From the NCBI GenBank assembly GCA_002345925.1, contig DDWM01000025.1:9186-56506 (forward strand): a stretch of 47,321 nucleotides of DNA, written 5' to 3'. Below, one piece after another: positions 9,290 to 18,101 of this stretch (the stretch's first letter is position 1; each line of letters opens with the position of its first letter). This DNA comes from Actinobacteria bacterium UBA2286 (GTDB taxonomy: Bacteria > Actinomycetota > Coriobacteriia > Anaerosomatales > Anaerosomataceae). The notes under the pieces are model-generated. The model had not been told where the DNA came from and did no database searches. It saw only the letters and a list, made by a program, of their open reading frames with translations. Made by a program: the position numbers and the translations under genes.

Positions 9290-10539
9290 TCGCGTATCTG
9301 ACCGCTCCCCATCGCAATGAACTTGGCTGTGGTAAGCGCGGTGAGCCCCATGGGGCCGCGCGCGTGTAGCTTCTGGGTGGAGATGCCTATCTCGGCGCCG
9401 AGGCCGAACTCCGCACCATCGGTGAAGCGCGTGGATGCGTTGACGTACACCGCGGCGGCATCCACCTCGTTCAGGAAGCGCAGCGCCGAGGCGTAATCCT
9501 CTGTCACGATGGCCTCGCTGTGCTTGGTTCCATACATATTGACGTGCGAGATCGCCTCATCAAGCCCGGTCACGACCTTGCACGATATCTTCATGTCGAG
9601 ATACTCGGTGCCCCAGTCATCCTCGGTCGCCGCTTCGATGCCCTCGACGCCCTCAAGCGAAAGAGTCTTCTCGTCGCCGTAGATCGTAACGCCCGCAGAC
9701 TGAAGCGCCGTCAGGATAGGCGGCAAGAACGTCGCATAGACCGCCTCGTCGATGAGGAGCGACTCGGCAGCGTTGCAGACACCGGGCCGCTGACATTTCG
9801 CATTAACGACGATCCGCTCGGCCATTGCCGGGTCGGCCTTCTCGTGGATGTAGACGTGGCAGTTGCCAACGCCGGTCTCGATGACCGGGACCTTCGCGTT
9901 TTGGACGACGCTCTGTATGAGCTTGGCGCCACCCCGCGGGATGAGCACGTCGATCTTGCCGTGCAGACCCATCAGTTCCTCGGCAGCAGCATGATCGGTC
10001 GACTCAATGGATTGGATGCACCCCTCAGGCATACCTGCACCAACGGCCGCCGAGGCAAGCACCTCGGTCATCATGAGGTTTGAGTGTTGTGCCATTGAAC
10101 CACCGCGCAGGATCACCGCGTTGGCAGTCTTGATGCAAAGCCCGGCCGCATCAGCTGTGACGTTAGGCCTGGCCTCGTAGATCATGGCGACCACGCCCAT
10201 GGGCACTCTCACCTGTTGCAGCCAGATGCCGTTGGCAAGCCGGGACCCGCTCAGAACCTCGCCAATGGGATCAGGAAGCAGCGAAAGGCTCTTGAGCGCC
10301 TCGGCGATCGCGCCTATGCGGGCTGCGGTGAGTTCAAGACGGTCAACCAACGGAGCTGCGGTGCCCTTCGCACGCGCTGCTGCAACGTCAAGAGCGTTCG
10401 CGCCGAGAATCTCATTCTGACGTGCGACAAGCGCATCCGACATGGCGACGAGTGCGCGGTTGCGCTCATCCGTCGATGTCTTGGCGAGAGCGTTGGCAGC
10501 CTCACGAGCCTTCTTCGCAAGAGTCAGGACTTCCGACAT
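9286..10539 (-). CDS. proA: Glutamate-5-semialdehyde dehydrogenase ProA (gamma-glutamyl phosphate reductase)
   Basis: The 417-residue NADPH-dependent enzyme performs the second step of proline synthesis, reducing gamma-glutamyl phosphate. The catalytic Cys lies in NAKCQRPGVCNAAE, the fold-specific segment IYEARPNVTADAAGLC lies near residue 125, and KLHARGPMGL lies near the C-terminus. ATG 10539 has AAGGAG six bases upstream, and this decides it over an in-frame ATG seven codons earlier. It lies 50 bases downstream of proB. Confidence 0.97.
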   Translation of the reverse strand: MSEVLTLAKKAREAANALAKTSTDERNRALVAMSDALVARQNEILGANALDVAAARAKGTAAPLVDRLELTAARIGAIAEALKSLSLLPDPIGEVLSGSRLANGIWLQQVRVPMGVVAMIYEARPNVTADAAGLCIKTANAVILRGGSMAQHSNLMMTEVLASAAVGAGMPEGCIQSIESTDHAAAEELMGLHGKIDVLIPRGGAKLIQSVVQNAKVPVIETGVGNCHVYIHEKADPAMAERIVVNAKCQRPGVCNAAESLLIDEAVYATFLPPILTALQSAGVTIYGDEKTLSLEGVEGIEAATEDDWGTEYLDMKISCKVVTGLDEAISHVNMYGTKHSEAIVTEDYASALRFLNEVDAAAVYVNASTRFTDGAEFGLGAEIGISTQKLHARGPMGLTALTTAKFIAMGSGQIRE

Positions 10540-10589
10540 GCGTAGCTCCTTATCGATCACACCGTCAAATCACACCAAGCTGTGAATCA

Positions 10590-11693
10590 TCACACGATGA
10601 CGAGATGATCCCTGTGGACGACCTCGGCTCCACCCCACTCTGGCAGTACCTCGGCGATCTGCGAGCTCCTGAGGCCTTTGACCTTCCGCAACTCTTCTGC
10701 GGACATTCCCGCGATACCCCGTGCCACGATGTTCCCGTCGGCACTTGTCAGCGTAACAGCTTCACCAACAACAAAGCTCCCGGACACGTCGATGACTCCG
10801 GCCGGGAGCAAGCTTCCACCACGCAAGCATAGGGCCTCTTTTGCGCCATCGTCAATCACAACGGAGCCCGCCGTACGCCCCGCATAAGCAAGCCAGAGCT
10901 TGCGTCCGCGCAGCGCGGCTTTGCCGCCGGCGAAGAGCGTCCCGACCGGTTTACCACCGATAGCGTCAACGACCACGCCTTCTCGCCGGCCGTCGCACAC
11001 CACCAGCGGGATTCCCGCGTCCATAAGCAGTCGCGCGGCCTCGATCTTCGTTGCCATCCCGCCTGAGCCGACCGCCGAACCCGGTCCGCCCGCCGAGGCG
11101 AGAACATCGTCAGTGAGCTCTTCAACTCGCTCCACAAGACGCGCGGAAGAATCATTCTTAGGATCTGCCGAGTAAAGCCCCTCGATATCGGTGAGCAACA
11201 CGACCAGCTCGGCATGGACCATAACGCCGACAAGCGCCGCCAGATAGTCGTTGTCTCCGAAGCGAATCTCATCGACCGCAGTGGTGTCATTCTCATTCAC
11301 TACCGGGATCGCACCAAGATCGAGAAGCCGTTCAAGCGTGTGGCATGCGTTCACGTACTGCTGACGCTGGCCAACGTCGTGCCTGGTGAAAAGCACCTGG
11401 CCGACCGTGATGCCGCGCCTGGCCGCCAGATCCGCGTACGTCTCAACCAGACGCACCTGTCCTATCGCGGCTGCAGCCTGCAAGGTGGGCATATCACTCG
11501 GCCTGGAAACCAAGCCAAGCGCCTCAAATCCTGCGGCGATCGCGCCTGAGGTCACTAGAACCGTGGAGAACCCTTGATCGCGAAGCGCCGCAAGCTGATC
11601 AACAAGCGCGCCGAGGAACGCGTGGTCGACGCGACCGTCGTCCCCGGTGACTGTCGAGCTTCCGACCTTTACAACTACGGTTCGCCTACTCAT
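10590..11693 (-). CDS. proB: Glutamate 5-kinase ProB with PUA domain
   Basis: The 367-residue kinase phosphorylates glutamate as the first, proline-inhibited step of proline synthesis. The N-terminal amino-acid kinase domain shows VVKVGSS near residue 7, VNENDTTAVDEI, and GSGGMATKIEAA. A C-terminal PUA domain (about 275-360) begins after the kinase fold, giving the full two-domain form. ATG 11693 lies inside the last codons of obg (8-base overlap), so obg and proB are co-transcribed. Longer in-frame starts upstream lie within obg and were rejected. Confidence 0.97.
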   Translation of the reverse strand: MSRRTVVVKVGSSTVTGDDGRVDHAFLGALVDQLAALRDQGFSTVLVTSGAIAAGFEALGLVSRPSDMPTLQAAAAIGQVRLVETYADLAARRGITVGQVLFTRHDVGQRQQYVNACHTLERLLDLGAIPVVNENDTTAVDEIRFGDNDYLAALVGVMVHAELVVLLTDIEGLYSADPKNDSSARLVERVEELTDDVLASAGGPGSAVGSGGMATKIEAARLLMDAGIPLVVCDGRREGVVVDAIGGKPVGTLFAGGKAALRGRKLWLAYAGRTAGSVVIDDGAKEALCLRGGSLLPAGVIDVSGSFVVGEAVTLTSADGNIVARGIAGMSAEELRKVKGLRSSQIAEVLPEWGGAEVVHRDHLVIV

Positions 11694-13056
11694 CCCCGTC
11701 TTCCACAGCCTCGGTTTCAAGCCCGTCCTCAACTTCTGGTTCAGAGTCATCCTCGGTTTGCACCGGTGATGCCTGACCCTCGAACTCGAATGATACCGGC
11801 CCGATGGTGACGGTGTCGCCATCAACTGCACCAGAATCGATAAGCACCCGCTCAACACCGGCGCGAAGGAGTCTGCGCTGCAGGTATGCAACGGCCTCTT
11901 CGTTTGCCATGTCGGTCATGATCACCATGCGCTCGATGAAGCCACCGCGTACGACGTACTCGTTGCCGCCCACGCGCTCAACCTCGATCACACGCTCCTT
12001 CGGCGGTTCGTAGACAAACGTCGCCTCAAAGCTCTCGGTATCAGGAATCTCCGCCGAGCGAAGCTCACGCACGATCTCACCAACGGCTCTGATCATGCCT
12101 TCGATACCCTCGCCGGTGACAGCGGATACCTCGTAATATGCACGGCCGGCATCCTCGCACCACTCGGCCAGGCGCACAGACTTCTCAGCTGCACCCTCGA
12201 TGTCACACTTGTTGCCGATAACGATCTGAGGGCGCGAGACGAGTTCCTCGGCATGCGCCGCAAGCTCGCGATCGATGACCCCAAGGTCAACGATCGGATC
12301 GCGGTCCTCGTAGCCACCGGAGAGATCAACGACATGCAAGATGAGCGCCGTGCGCTCGATGTGCCGCAAGAAAGCATGGCCGAGACCCGCGCCTTCGCTC
12401 GCACCTTCGATGAGACCCGGGATGTCGGCGACGACGAACGAGTAGTCCCCCGCCTTGACCACGCCGAGGTTCGGGACGAGCGTTGTGAACGGATAGTCGG
12501 CGATCTTCGGACGCGCAGCACTCATGCGTGCGATGAGCGACGACTTCCCGACACTCGGCAGTCCTACGAGCGCGGCGTCGGCGAGAAGCTTGAGCTCAAG
12601 CGTGATCCAGCGGTCCTCGGCAGGCTCGCCAAGCTGCGCAAATGATGGTGCACGACGCGTGGGAGTCACGAAGTGAGTATTGCCGAGGCCACCACGCCCG
12701 CCCCGGGCCACGACGACGCGCTGCCCGTGTCGCGAGAGGTCGGCGATGAGCTCGCCGGTCTCGTCCACGCGGACAATCGTTCCAATCGGGACCTTGAGCA
12801 CGATATCGGGGCCAACGGCGCCATCTCTACCGCTGCCCATGCCGTGCGTGCCCCGCTCGGCCTTGAAGTGACGCTTGTAGTGGAAGTCGATCAGCGTGGA
12901 AACAGCCTGGTCGGCCTCGAGGACTACGCTGCCACCTCGGCCACCATCGCCGCCGTCGGGACCGCCTTTAGGCACGTGCTTCTCCCGGCGGAACGAGCTG
13001 CTTCCAGCGCCGCCGTTCCCTCCGTACACGTGTATTTTCGATTCATCGATGAACAT
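11686..13056 (-). CDS. obg: GTPase Obg/CgtA
   Basis: The 456-residue ribosome-assembly and stress GTPase has three domains. The glycine-rich Obg fold is at about 1-157 (GGNGGAGSSSFRREKHVPKG and further Gly repeats). The G domain shows GLPSVGKSSL (G1), DYPFTT (G2), DIPGLIEG (G3) and NKCD (G4). A C-terminal OCT domain spans about 340-425, followed by a Glu/Asp-rich tail of about 35 residues. ATG 13056 has AGGAG well placed. It follows rplU-rpmA, the standard order, with a hairpin between rpmA and obg. Confidence 0.97.
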   Translation of the reverse strand: MFIDESKIHVYGGNGGAGSSSFRREKHVPKGGPDGGDGGRGGSVVLEADQAVSTLIDFHYKRHFKAERGTHGMGSGRDGAVGPDIVLKVPIGTIVRVDETGELIADLSRHGQRVVVARGGRGGLGNTHFVTPTRRAPSFAQLGEPAEDRWITLELKLLADAALVGLPSVGKSSLIARMSAARPKIADYPFTTLVPNLGVVKAGDYSFVVADIPGLIEGASEGAGLGHAFLRHIERTALILHVVDLSGGYEDRDPIVDLGVIDRELAAHAEELVSRPQIVIGNKCDIEGAAEKSVRLAEWCEDAGRAYYEVSAVTGEGIEGMIRAVGEIVRELRSAEIPDTESFEATFVYEPPKERVIEVERVGGNEYVVRGGFIERMVIMTDMANEEAVAYLQRRLLRAGVERVLIDSGAVDGDTVTIGPVSFEFEGQASPVQTEDDSEPEVEDGLETEAVEDGDE

Positions 13057-13120
13057 GTCATCTCCTAGGCGTGCCTCAGCTGCGATGGTACTCGATAACA
13101 CCGTCCTGATACTGACAGAA

Positions 13121-13146
13121 GGCCCCCCACCCAGTGGTGGAGGGCC
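13121..13146 (-). terminator. Hairpin between rpmA and obg, possible attenuator
   Basis: GGTGGAGGGCC and its near complement GGCCCCCCACC (one mismatch) can form a GC-rich stem with a short loop, 33 bases after the rpmA stop. The following TTCTGTCAGT is only moderately T-rich. It could terminate part of the ribosomal-protein message before obg. No separate strong obg promoter is evident. Confidence 0.55.
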
Positions 13147-13179
13147 TCCGAACAAATCACAATTGCTCGAAGCGGCCTG

Positions 13180-13434
13180 TTAGCCTACGAGCGGTCGGAT
13201 GTGAACCCGACGATCTTTGCCGTGCGAGAACTCGACAACGCCGTCCATCTTGGCGAACAGTGTGTCGTCACGACCGATACCGACGTTGACGCCGGGCTTC
13301 AGACGCGTACCGCGCTGGCGCACGAGAATCGAGCCCGACGTTACCGTCTGGCCAGCAAACCGCTTAACGCCAAGTCGCTTTGACTTGGAATCGCGGCCGT
13401 TCTTCGTGGAGCCGAGACCTTTTTTATGGGCCAT
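13180..13434 (-). CDS. rpmA: 50S ribosomal protein L27
   Basis: The 84-residue L27 begins MAHKKGLGSTKNGRDSKSKR, so its N-terminal tail can reach the peptidyl-transferase centre without the cleaved extension seen in Firmicutes. The core GQTVTSGSILVRQRGT and GVGRDDTLFA-like segment (here NVGIGRDDTLFAKMDG) follow, and the length is normal. It lies 20 bases after rplU and precedes obg. Confidence 0.98.
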   Translation of the reverse strand: MAHKKGLGSTKNGRDSKSKRLGVKRFAGQTVTSGSILVRQRGTRLKPGVNVGIGRDDTLFAKMDGVVEFSHGKDRRVHIRPLVG

Positions 13435-13454
13435 CGTTCACAACCCCTTCGATA

Positions 13455-13985
13455 CTACTCGGCGGCCTCTTCGGCCTTCGGTGCGGTCTTCTTCGCTGCC
13501 GGCTTCTTGGCTGCCGGCTTCTTCGCTGCCGGCTTCTTTGCAGGAGCCTTCTCGGCAGCAGCAGTCTCTACCTTCGGAGCAGCCTTCTTGGCGGCCGGCT
13601 TCTTGACCGGTGCCTTCTCGGCGGCTACCTCTGCAACGGGCTCCGTGGTCTTGGCGGCCTTGGCTGCCTTCTTCGGTGCCCCAACGGTGATCTCGTTGAT
13701 GAGAACAGCCGTCTGGTGCTGACGGTGACCCTTCTTGCGCTTGTAACCCTTGCGCTTCTTGAACTTGAAGATGATTACCTTCTCGCCCCTGAAGTGCTCA
13801 ACCACAGTGCCTGTAACGGTAGCAGCGGCTGCGTCCGCACCAAAGAGCACGGTGTCGCCGTCAGCTACAAATAGAACAGGCAGCGTGACGGCTTCGCCGA
13901 CCGCTGCGTCAAGCTTTTCTACAACGACTACAGTGCCCTTTTCTACCTTGGACTGCTTGCCGCCGGTTACAACGACTGCGTACAT
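13455..13985 (-). CDS. rplU: 50S ribosomal protein L21 with long Lys/Ala/Pro C-terminal tail
   Basis: The protein has 176 residues. Residues 1-102 are a complete L21 (MYAVVVTGGKQ, FKFKKRKGYKRKKGHRQ, INEITVG). Residues 103-176 are a low-complexity tail of AAKKPAAKK-type repeats resembling histone-H1 or HU-tail sequence, absent from ordinary L21 of about 103 residues. The tail may bind RNA or DNA; its function is unknown. ATG 13985 was preferred to the TTG one codon earlier, with GGAG six bases upstream. It has its own promoter at 14023-14051. Confidence 0.95.
   Translation of the reverse strand: MYAVVVTGGKQSKVEKGTVVVVEKLDAAVGEAVTLPVLFVADGDTVLFGADAAAATVTGTVVEHFRGEKVIIFKFKKRKGYKRKKGHRQHQTAVLINEITVGAPKKAAKAAKTTEPVAEVAAEKAPVKKPAAKKAAPKVETAAAEKAPAKKPAAKKPAAKKPAAKKTAPKAEEAAE
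13494..13538 (-). repeat. Three tandem 15-base units in the rplU tail
   Basis: Plus-strand units 13494-13508, 13509-13523 and 13524-13538 read CGCTGCCGGCTTCTT, GGCTGCCGGCTTCTT and CGCTGCCGGCTTCTT. They differ at only one position. They encode the KKPAA repeats of L21, are in frame, and could vary in copy number by slippage without shifting the frame. Confidence 0.9.
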
Positions 13986-14022
13986 CAATAGCTCCAGTCT
14001 CCGGAATCAAACGCGAGGAGAA

Positions 14023-14051
14023 ATGCTAACACAGGGCATGACCAGGGTCAA
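14023..14051 (-). promoter_or_regulatory. Promoter of rplU-rpmA
   Basis: The -35 box TTGACC (14051-14046) and -10 box TAGCAT (14028-14023) are separated by 17 bases, with TGT directly before the -10 box. It lies about 40 bases upstream of the rplU start and just after the RNase E/G stop, so the ribosomal-protein genes can be transcribed independently of the genes upstream. Confidence 0.65.
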
Positions 14052-14056
14052 CGCGA

Positions 14057-14073
14057 CCGCAGTACTACTGCGG
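14057..14073 (-). terminator. Hairpin across the RNase E/G stop codon
   Basis: CCGCAGTAGTACTGCGG is a perfect inverted repeat with 8-base arms. It includes the last two sense codons and the TAG of the RNase gene. There is no T-tract, so it may protect the 3' end of the message rather than terminate transcription. Confidence 0.4.
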
Positions 14074-15549
14074 CAACTCGCCGACTCCGCCACGTCCTTC
14101 AATAACCACTTTGACCTCTGTAGGACCACAATCCGGGTCTGCGACGATCGTCGCAGCCTTACCGGTCTCGGCCCGCAAGATAGCAAGAGTGTTGTTGCCC
14201 GGCGCTGTGACCAGGGCATATGTCTCCGGATTGAGTCCGAGAAGATACGCCGCCGATCGGCCGCTCATCAGTATCTCACGAATCCGTCGCTCTGCGGCGA
14301 TACGGCGCGTTGTATCTGAAATAACGCGACCCTCGCCATGGCATAGCGGACACGGATCCGTCAGCACACCATACAGGCCGTCTGTGACATTCTTGCGCGT
14401 CATCTCAACCAAACCCAGACGCGAGATCTCTGTCGCGCGCGTCTTGGTGCGGTCCCGCTCCAGTGCCGAGGCAAGACGCTTGGAGACCTCGCCGCGATGG
14501 TATGGGTTCTCCATATCGATGAAGTCGATCACGATGATGCCGCCGATGTCGCGCAACCGAAGTTGTCTGACAGCCTCGTCCGCAGCCTCGAGATTGGTGC
14601 GCAAAATGGTGTCCTCGAGGTTCTTGCGACCAACGTAGGATCCGGTATTAACGTCGACGGCGGTGAGTGCCTCCGTCTTGTCTATGGTGATGTGTCCCCC
14701 GGAAGGCAGCGGCACATTGCGCACAGTAGCCATCTCGATCTGCGTTTGCAGATCAAACGCCTCAAACAGCGGTGTCCTGTCCTTATGCACGGCAATGCGG
14801 CGCACTAGCTCCGGTGATGTCTTCTTGAGAAACGACACCACCTTCTCGTGAAGACGCTTGTCGTCGACGACAAGCTTCTTGTACTCGTCGCTGAAGGCAT
14901 CGCGGACCATTCTGAGGGCAAGGTCCATCTCGGTGTACACAACCTCAGGAGCGAGCCCCTCGTGCGCCTGATGCTGGACACGACGCCAGAGACGCAGCAA
15001 GAACTCCAGGTCGTTCTCCAAGTCACGCTGACTGGCTCCGGACGCGGCGGTGCGCACGATCACGCCGAGCCCTTCGTCGATGAGCGGTTCGATGATCGCG
15101 TGTAGGCGGTCGCGCTCCTCATCAGGAAGCTTGCGCGAGATCCCGACGAACGCCGAGAAAGGCATGAGCACCAGGAATCGACCCGGCAGGGTTATCTCGG
15201 TTGTGACCCGTGCACCTTTGGTGCCCATCGGGTCCTTCAGAACCTGCACCATGATCTGCTGACCTTGCTTGAGCAGGGACTGAATGTCACGGCGCGGTAC
15301 ATCGCTCACTCCCTCGGGGGCGACGACCTCATCCACGTAGAGGAAAGCGTTCTTGTCCAGCCCGATATCTACGAAGGCGGCCTGCATACCCGGCAAGACA
15401 TCTCTCACCTTGGCCAGATACACGTTGCCGACGACGCTACGCTTGGGGCGCTCAATGTACAGCTCGACCAGGCGGCGATCTTCAAGGATCGCCACCCGTG
15501 TCTCATGAACGTCATGCGAGATCAGCATCTCGCGGACGAAATCACTCAC
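14065..15549 (-). CDS. rng: Ribonuclease E/G family protein
   Basis: The 494-residue endoribonuclease acts in mRNA decay and rRNA/tRNA maturation. An S1 RNA-binding domain lies near residues 20-110 (VGNVYLAKVRDVLPGMQAAFVDIGLDKNAFLY). The catalytic Mg sites appear as TAVDVNTGSYVG and VIDFIDM. The Zn-link motif CPLCHGEG lies near residue 400. The size fits RNase G or the core of actinobacterial RNase E, without the long disordered arms. GTG 15549 has GGGAG seven bases upstream; ATG 15528 is an alternative. It follows the TIGR03936 gene, as in many Gram-positives. Confidence 0.93.
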   Translation of the reverse strand: MSDFVREMLISHDVHETRVAILEDRRLVELYIERPKRSVVGNVYLAKVRDVLPGMQAAFVDIGLDKNAFLYVDEVVAPEGVSDVPRRDIQSLLKQGQQIMVQVLKDPMGTKGARVTTEITLPGRFLVLMPFSAFVGISRKLPDEERDRLHAIIEPLIDEGLGVIVRTAASGASQRDLENDLEFLLRLWRRVQHQAHEGLAPEVVYTEMDLALRMVRDAFSDEYKKLVVDDKRLHEKVVSFLKKTSPELVRRIAVHKDRTPLFEAFDLQTQIEMATVRNVPLPSGGHITIDKTEALTAVDVNTGSYVGRKNLEDTILRTNLEAADEAVRQLRLRDIGGIIVIDFIDMENPYHRGEVSKRLASALERDRTKTRATEISRLGLVEMTRKNVTDGLYGVLTDPCPLCHGEGRVISDTTRRIAAERRIREILMSGRSAAYLLGLNPETYALVTAPGNNTLAILRAETGKAATIVADPDCGPTEVKVVIEGRGGVGELPQ

Positions 15550-15565
15550 AGCAAGACTCCCGGTG

Positions 15566-16264
15566 TCACAGCGGGTCGCGCCAGGAACCATCCTGTTCAA
15601 CAAGAAGTTCCGTGCGCGTCACGGACGTTATTCGCCCATCAAGTGCTCCGCGCGTGAGTGCCGCCTTTACCAGGGCTTCGGGACGGAGCGAGCCACGCTC
15701 GCCGATCCTGACCGCCAAACCGACGGTCGTCCGTTCCTTGATCGCACATACGTCCGGCTCCTTCGGGAGCGCCGACGCAAGCTCGAAAACTTTTGGCTTG
15801 CCCTTGTGATCGACGGCCAGTACGCCCTCGGCGATGATGGCCGCAAAGGAGCTGGTGAGCCCCTCTGCCAGTTCTTCTCCCCCCTCCATGACGACTTCAT
15901 ACTTGGCAATCGTCAGTGCCGCACCGAGCGACGGTTCCCGCTCGGCCACGTACTTGACCTGCACGGGAGCGAGTCCGGGCGCAGACGCCGCCTTCAGTGC
16001 CTCAAACGCCTCTCCCGACGGTACGTACGAACTCAACCACAAGTCCAGGTACTCGCCGAGACCAGCCGTCCCGACAGGCAATGCCGGGCCAAAAGAGACC
16101 TTCATGTGCGGACTGAACCCCTGAGTCACAGCATACGGCAATCCTGCACGACGTGCAGCGCGACCACAGCTGTGGACGACTTCCAGGTGCGAAAGGTGAC
16201 GCAGGCGTCCCGCTTTCTGGTACTTCACCCTCAGACGGAATGTCGACTCAGCCACGTCGCTCAC
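15566..16264 (-). CDS. TIGR03936 (DUF2344) family radical SAM-associated protein
   Basis: The protein has about 232 residues and shows the family pattern FRLRVKYQKAGRLRHLSHLE near the N-terminus, then AGLPYAVTQGFSPHMKVSFGPALPVG. In other genomes this domain is fused to, or encoded beside, the TIGR03960 radical SAM protein, as here. Its biochemical role is not established. The start is uncertain: GTG 16264 overlaps the upstream gene by 17 bases, and GTG 16255 is also possible. Sixteen bases separate its stop from the RNase E/G start. Confidence 0.88.
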   Translation of the reverse strand: MSDVAESTFRLRVKYQKAGRLRHLSHLEVVHSCGRAARRAGLPYAVTQGFSPHMKVSFGPALPVGTAGLGEYLDLWLSSYVPSGEAFEALKAASAPGLAPVQVKYVAEREPSLGAALTIAKYEVVMEGGEELAEGLTSSFAAIIAEGVLAVDHKGKPKVFELASALPKEPDVCAIKERTTVGLAVRIGERGSLRPEALVKAALTRGALDGRITSVTRTELLVEQDGSWRDPL

Positions 16265-18101
16265 CAGCCAATACATTTGCTACGAGCGATGATCCGCAGA
16301 CGCCACACCCTGTGCACCCTTCAAACGTGCAATCAGGCGTCGTCTTCTCGGCAAGCGCGTTGTCGCGCTCGATACGGAGGTAGGCGCGCGTTACGCCGAC
16401 CGAGATATGGTCCCACGGCAGTGCCTCGTCAACCCGCCTGGGCCGATTAGCGATCGATGTCGGGTCGATTCCAACGGTCTCGAACGCGAGCGACCACCGG
16501 GACGGCTTGAACTCTTCGGTCCATGCATCAAAGCGGGCGCCGCCACGCCACGCCGCCTCGATGACATCAGCGATCTCACGACCGCCGCGAGAAAGCACGC
16601 CTTCAAGGAAAGAGACTTGCGAATCGTGCCACGACAAGTCGATGCCCTTATGCTGCATCGATGAGCGCAGCAGGGACTGCCGGCGCCTGACTTCCTCGAA
16701 CGGAATCTGCGCCTCCCACTGAAACGGCGTATGAGCTTTTGGGACGAACGTAGAGACCGATACGGCAACTTTCATGCCGCCACGCTCGGCAGGAGGTGTG
16801 ACCTCACGGGCCGCCAGGAACACGCGACTCACGAGCTCTCCGATGCCGACGATATCCTCATCGGTCTCGGTTGGAAGTCCGATCATGAAGTAGAGCTTCA
16901 CACGTCGCCACCCCGCCGAGAACGCCTGGGTCACGGTGCGAAGCAGGTCCTCTTCGGTCACGTTCTTGTTGATGACGTCGCGCAGACGTTGTGTACCAGC
17001 TTCCGGGGCGAAGGTGAGACCCGACTTCTTCCCGCCGCCAAGCAAACGTGCGACCTGAACGTTGAAAGCGTCCACACGCAACGAAGGCAAGGAGACCGTC
17101 ACGCCCGTGCCGTCCAGACGCCGCGTAAGGCGCCGCAACACTTCTTCGATACCGGAATGGTCTGCGGTAGACAGAGAGGTCAGCGAGACCTCCTCATATC
17201 CCGTGCATCTGAGCGCGGAGATCGCATCTTTCACGATGCTGTCCGGAGTTCTCTCCCTCACAGGTCGGTATACCATGCCCGCCTGACAGAATCGACAGCC
17301 TCTGGCGCATCCGCGCAGAACCTCAACGCCAACGCGGTCGTGTACGACGTCCATGAATGGCACAACGGGACACGCCGGCGACCGATAATTATCAAGATCC
17401 GGCAGCACTCGCTTGCGGACGATCGTGGGGGCGCCCGGTAGCGCAGTCATACCCCGGAACTCCCCGCCCCCGATCTGCGGCTCGTATAGCGAGGGCACGT
17501 ACACGCCAGGCACCCGGGCAAGAGCCGCAAGCGTGGCCGAGCGAGAATCACCGGCAGCAATCGACGCTCGATGAGCCGCAACGATGTCAGCAACGGCGTC
17601 TTCACCGTCGCCGATGAGGATCGCGTCCAAGAACGGAGCAACCGGTTCAGGATTGAACGCACACGGTCCGCCACCGATGACGATCGGATCGGCATCTGTG
17701 CGGTCCTTGGAGCGAAGCGCCAGACCCGCCAGGTCGAGCGCCTCAAGGATGTTCTGGTAGGTAAGCTCGTAAGGCAAAGTTATGCCGAGAAGATCGCACT
17801 CAGAGACCGGAGTGCACGATTCCAGCGTATAGAGTGGCACCCCGGCCGAACGCATGGCATCCGCCATGTCCTTCCAGGGAACGAAGACCCGCTCGGCAGA
17901 TACGCCTTGAAGCACATTGAAGCGCTCGTAGAGGATCTGGATGGCCTGGTTGGCCATGCCGATCTCATAGACGTCCGGATAGACGAGGGCGACTTTGTAC
18001 GGCTCATCAGAGTGTGACGAACCCCACTCAGAGTTTATGTAGCGTACGGGACGTTCAATGCCGGCGAGCAGAGGCTCGATCCGGCTCCACAGCTCACTCA
18101 C
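16248..18101 (-). CDS. TIGR03960 family B12-binding-like radical SAM protein
   Basis: The 617-residue protein has an N-terminal Rossmann/B12-binding-like domain (KVALVYPDVYEIGM) and a radical SAM barrel with CARGCRFC (Cys265, 269, 272) for the [4Fe-4S] cluster. A C-terminal Cys-rich tail CTFEGCTGCGVC could bind another cluster. The reaction is unknown; the family is often linked with ribosomal or RNA-modification genes, and here it precedes RNase E/G and rplU. GTG 18101 overlaps the DUF697 stop by 8 bases. A 20-codon upstream extension lies wholly within the neighbour and was rejected. Confidence 0.92.
   Translation of the reverse strand: MSELWSRIEPLLAGIERPVRYINSEWGSSHSDEPYKVALVYPDVYEIGMANQAIQILYERFNVLQGVSAERVFVPWKDMADAMRSAGVPLYTLESCTPVSECDLLGITLPYELTYQNILEALDLAGLALRSKDRTDADPIVIGGGPCAFNPEPVAPFLDAILIGDGEDAVADIVAAHRASIAAGDSRSATLAALARVPGVYVPSLYEPQIGGGEFRGMTALPGAPTIVRKRVLPDLDNYRSPACPVVPFMDVVHDRVGVEVLRGCARGCRFCQAGMVYRPVRERTPDSIVKDAISALRCTGYEEVSLTSLSTADHSGIEEVLRRLTRRLDGTGVTVSLPSLRVDAFNVQVARLLGGGKKSGLTFAPEAGTQRLRDVINKNVTEEDLLRTVTQAFSAGWRRVKLYFMIGLPTETDEDIVGIGELVSRVFLAAREVTPPAERGGMKVAVSVSTFVPKAHTPFQWEAQIPFEEVRRRQSLLRSSMQHKGIDLSWHDSQVSFLEGVLSRGGREIADVIEAAWRGGARFDAWTEEFKPSRWSLAFETVGIDPTSIANRPRRVDEALPWDHISVGVTRAYLRIERDNALAEKTTPDCTFEGCTGCGVCGSSLVANVLAGERRG

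Noticed and set aside
13494..13538. CRISPR or mobile-element repeat
   Set aside because: The repeats are adjacent in-frame units inside rplU and have no spacers.
14057..14073. Rho-independent terminator after RNase E/G
   Set aside because: The perfect inverted repeat lacks a T-run and includes the stop codon, so it was listed only as a low-confidence hairpin.
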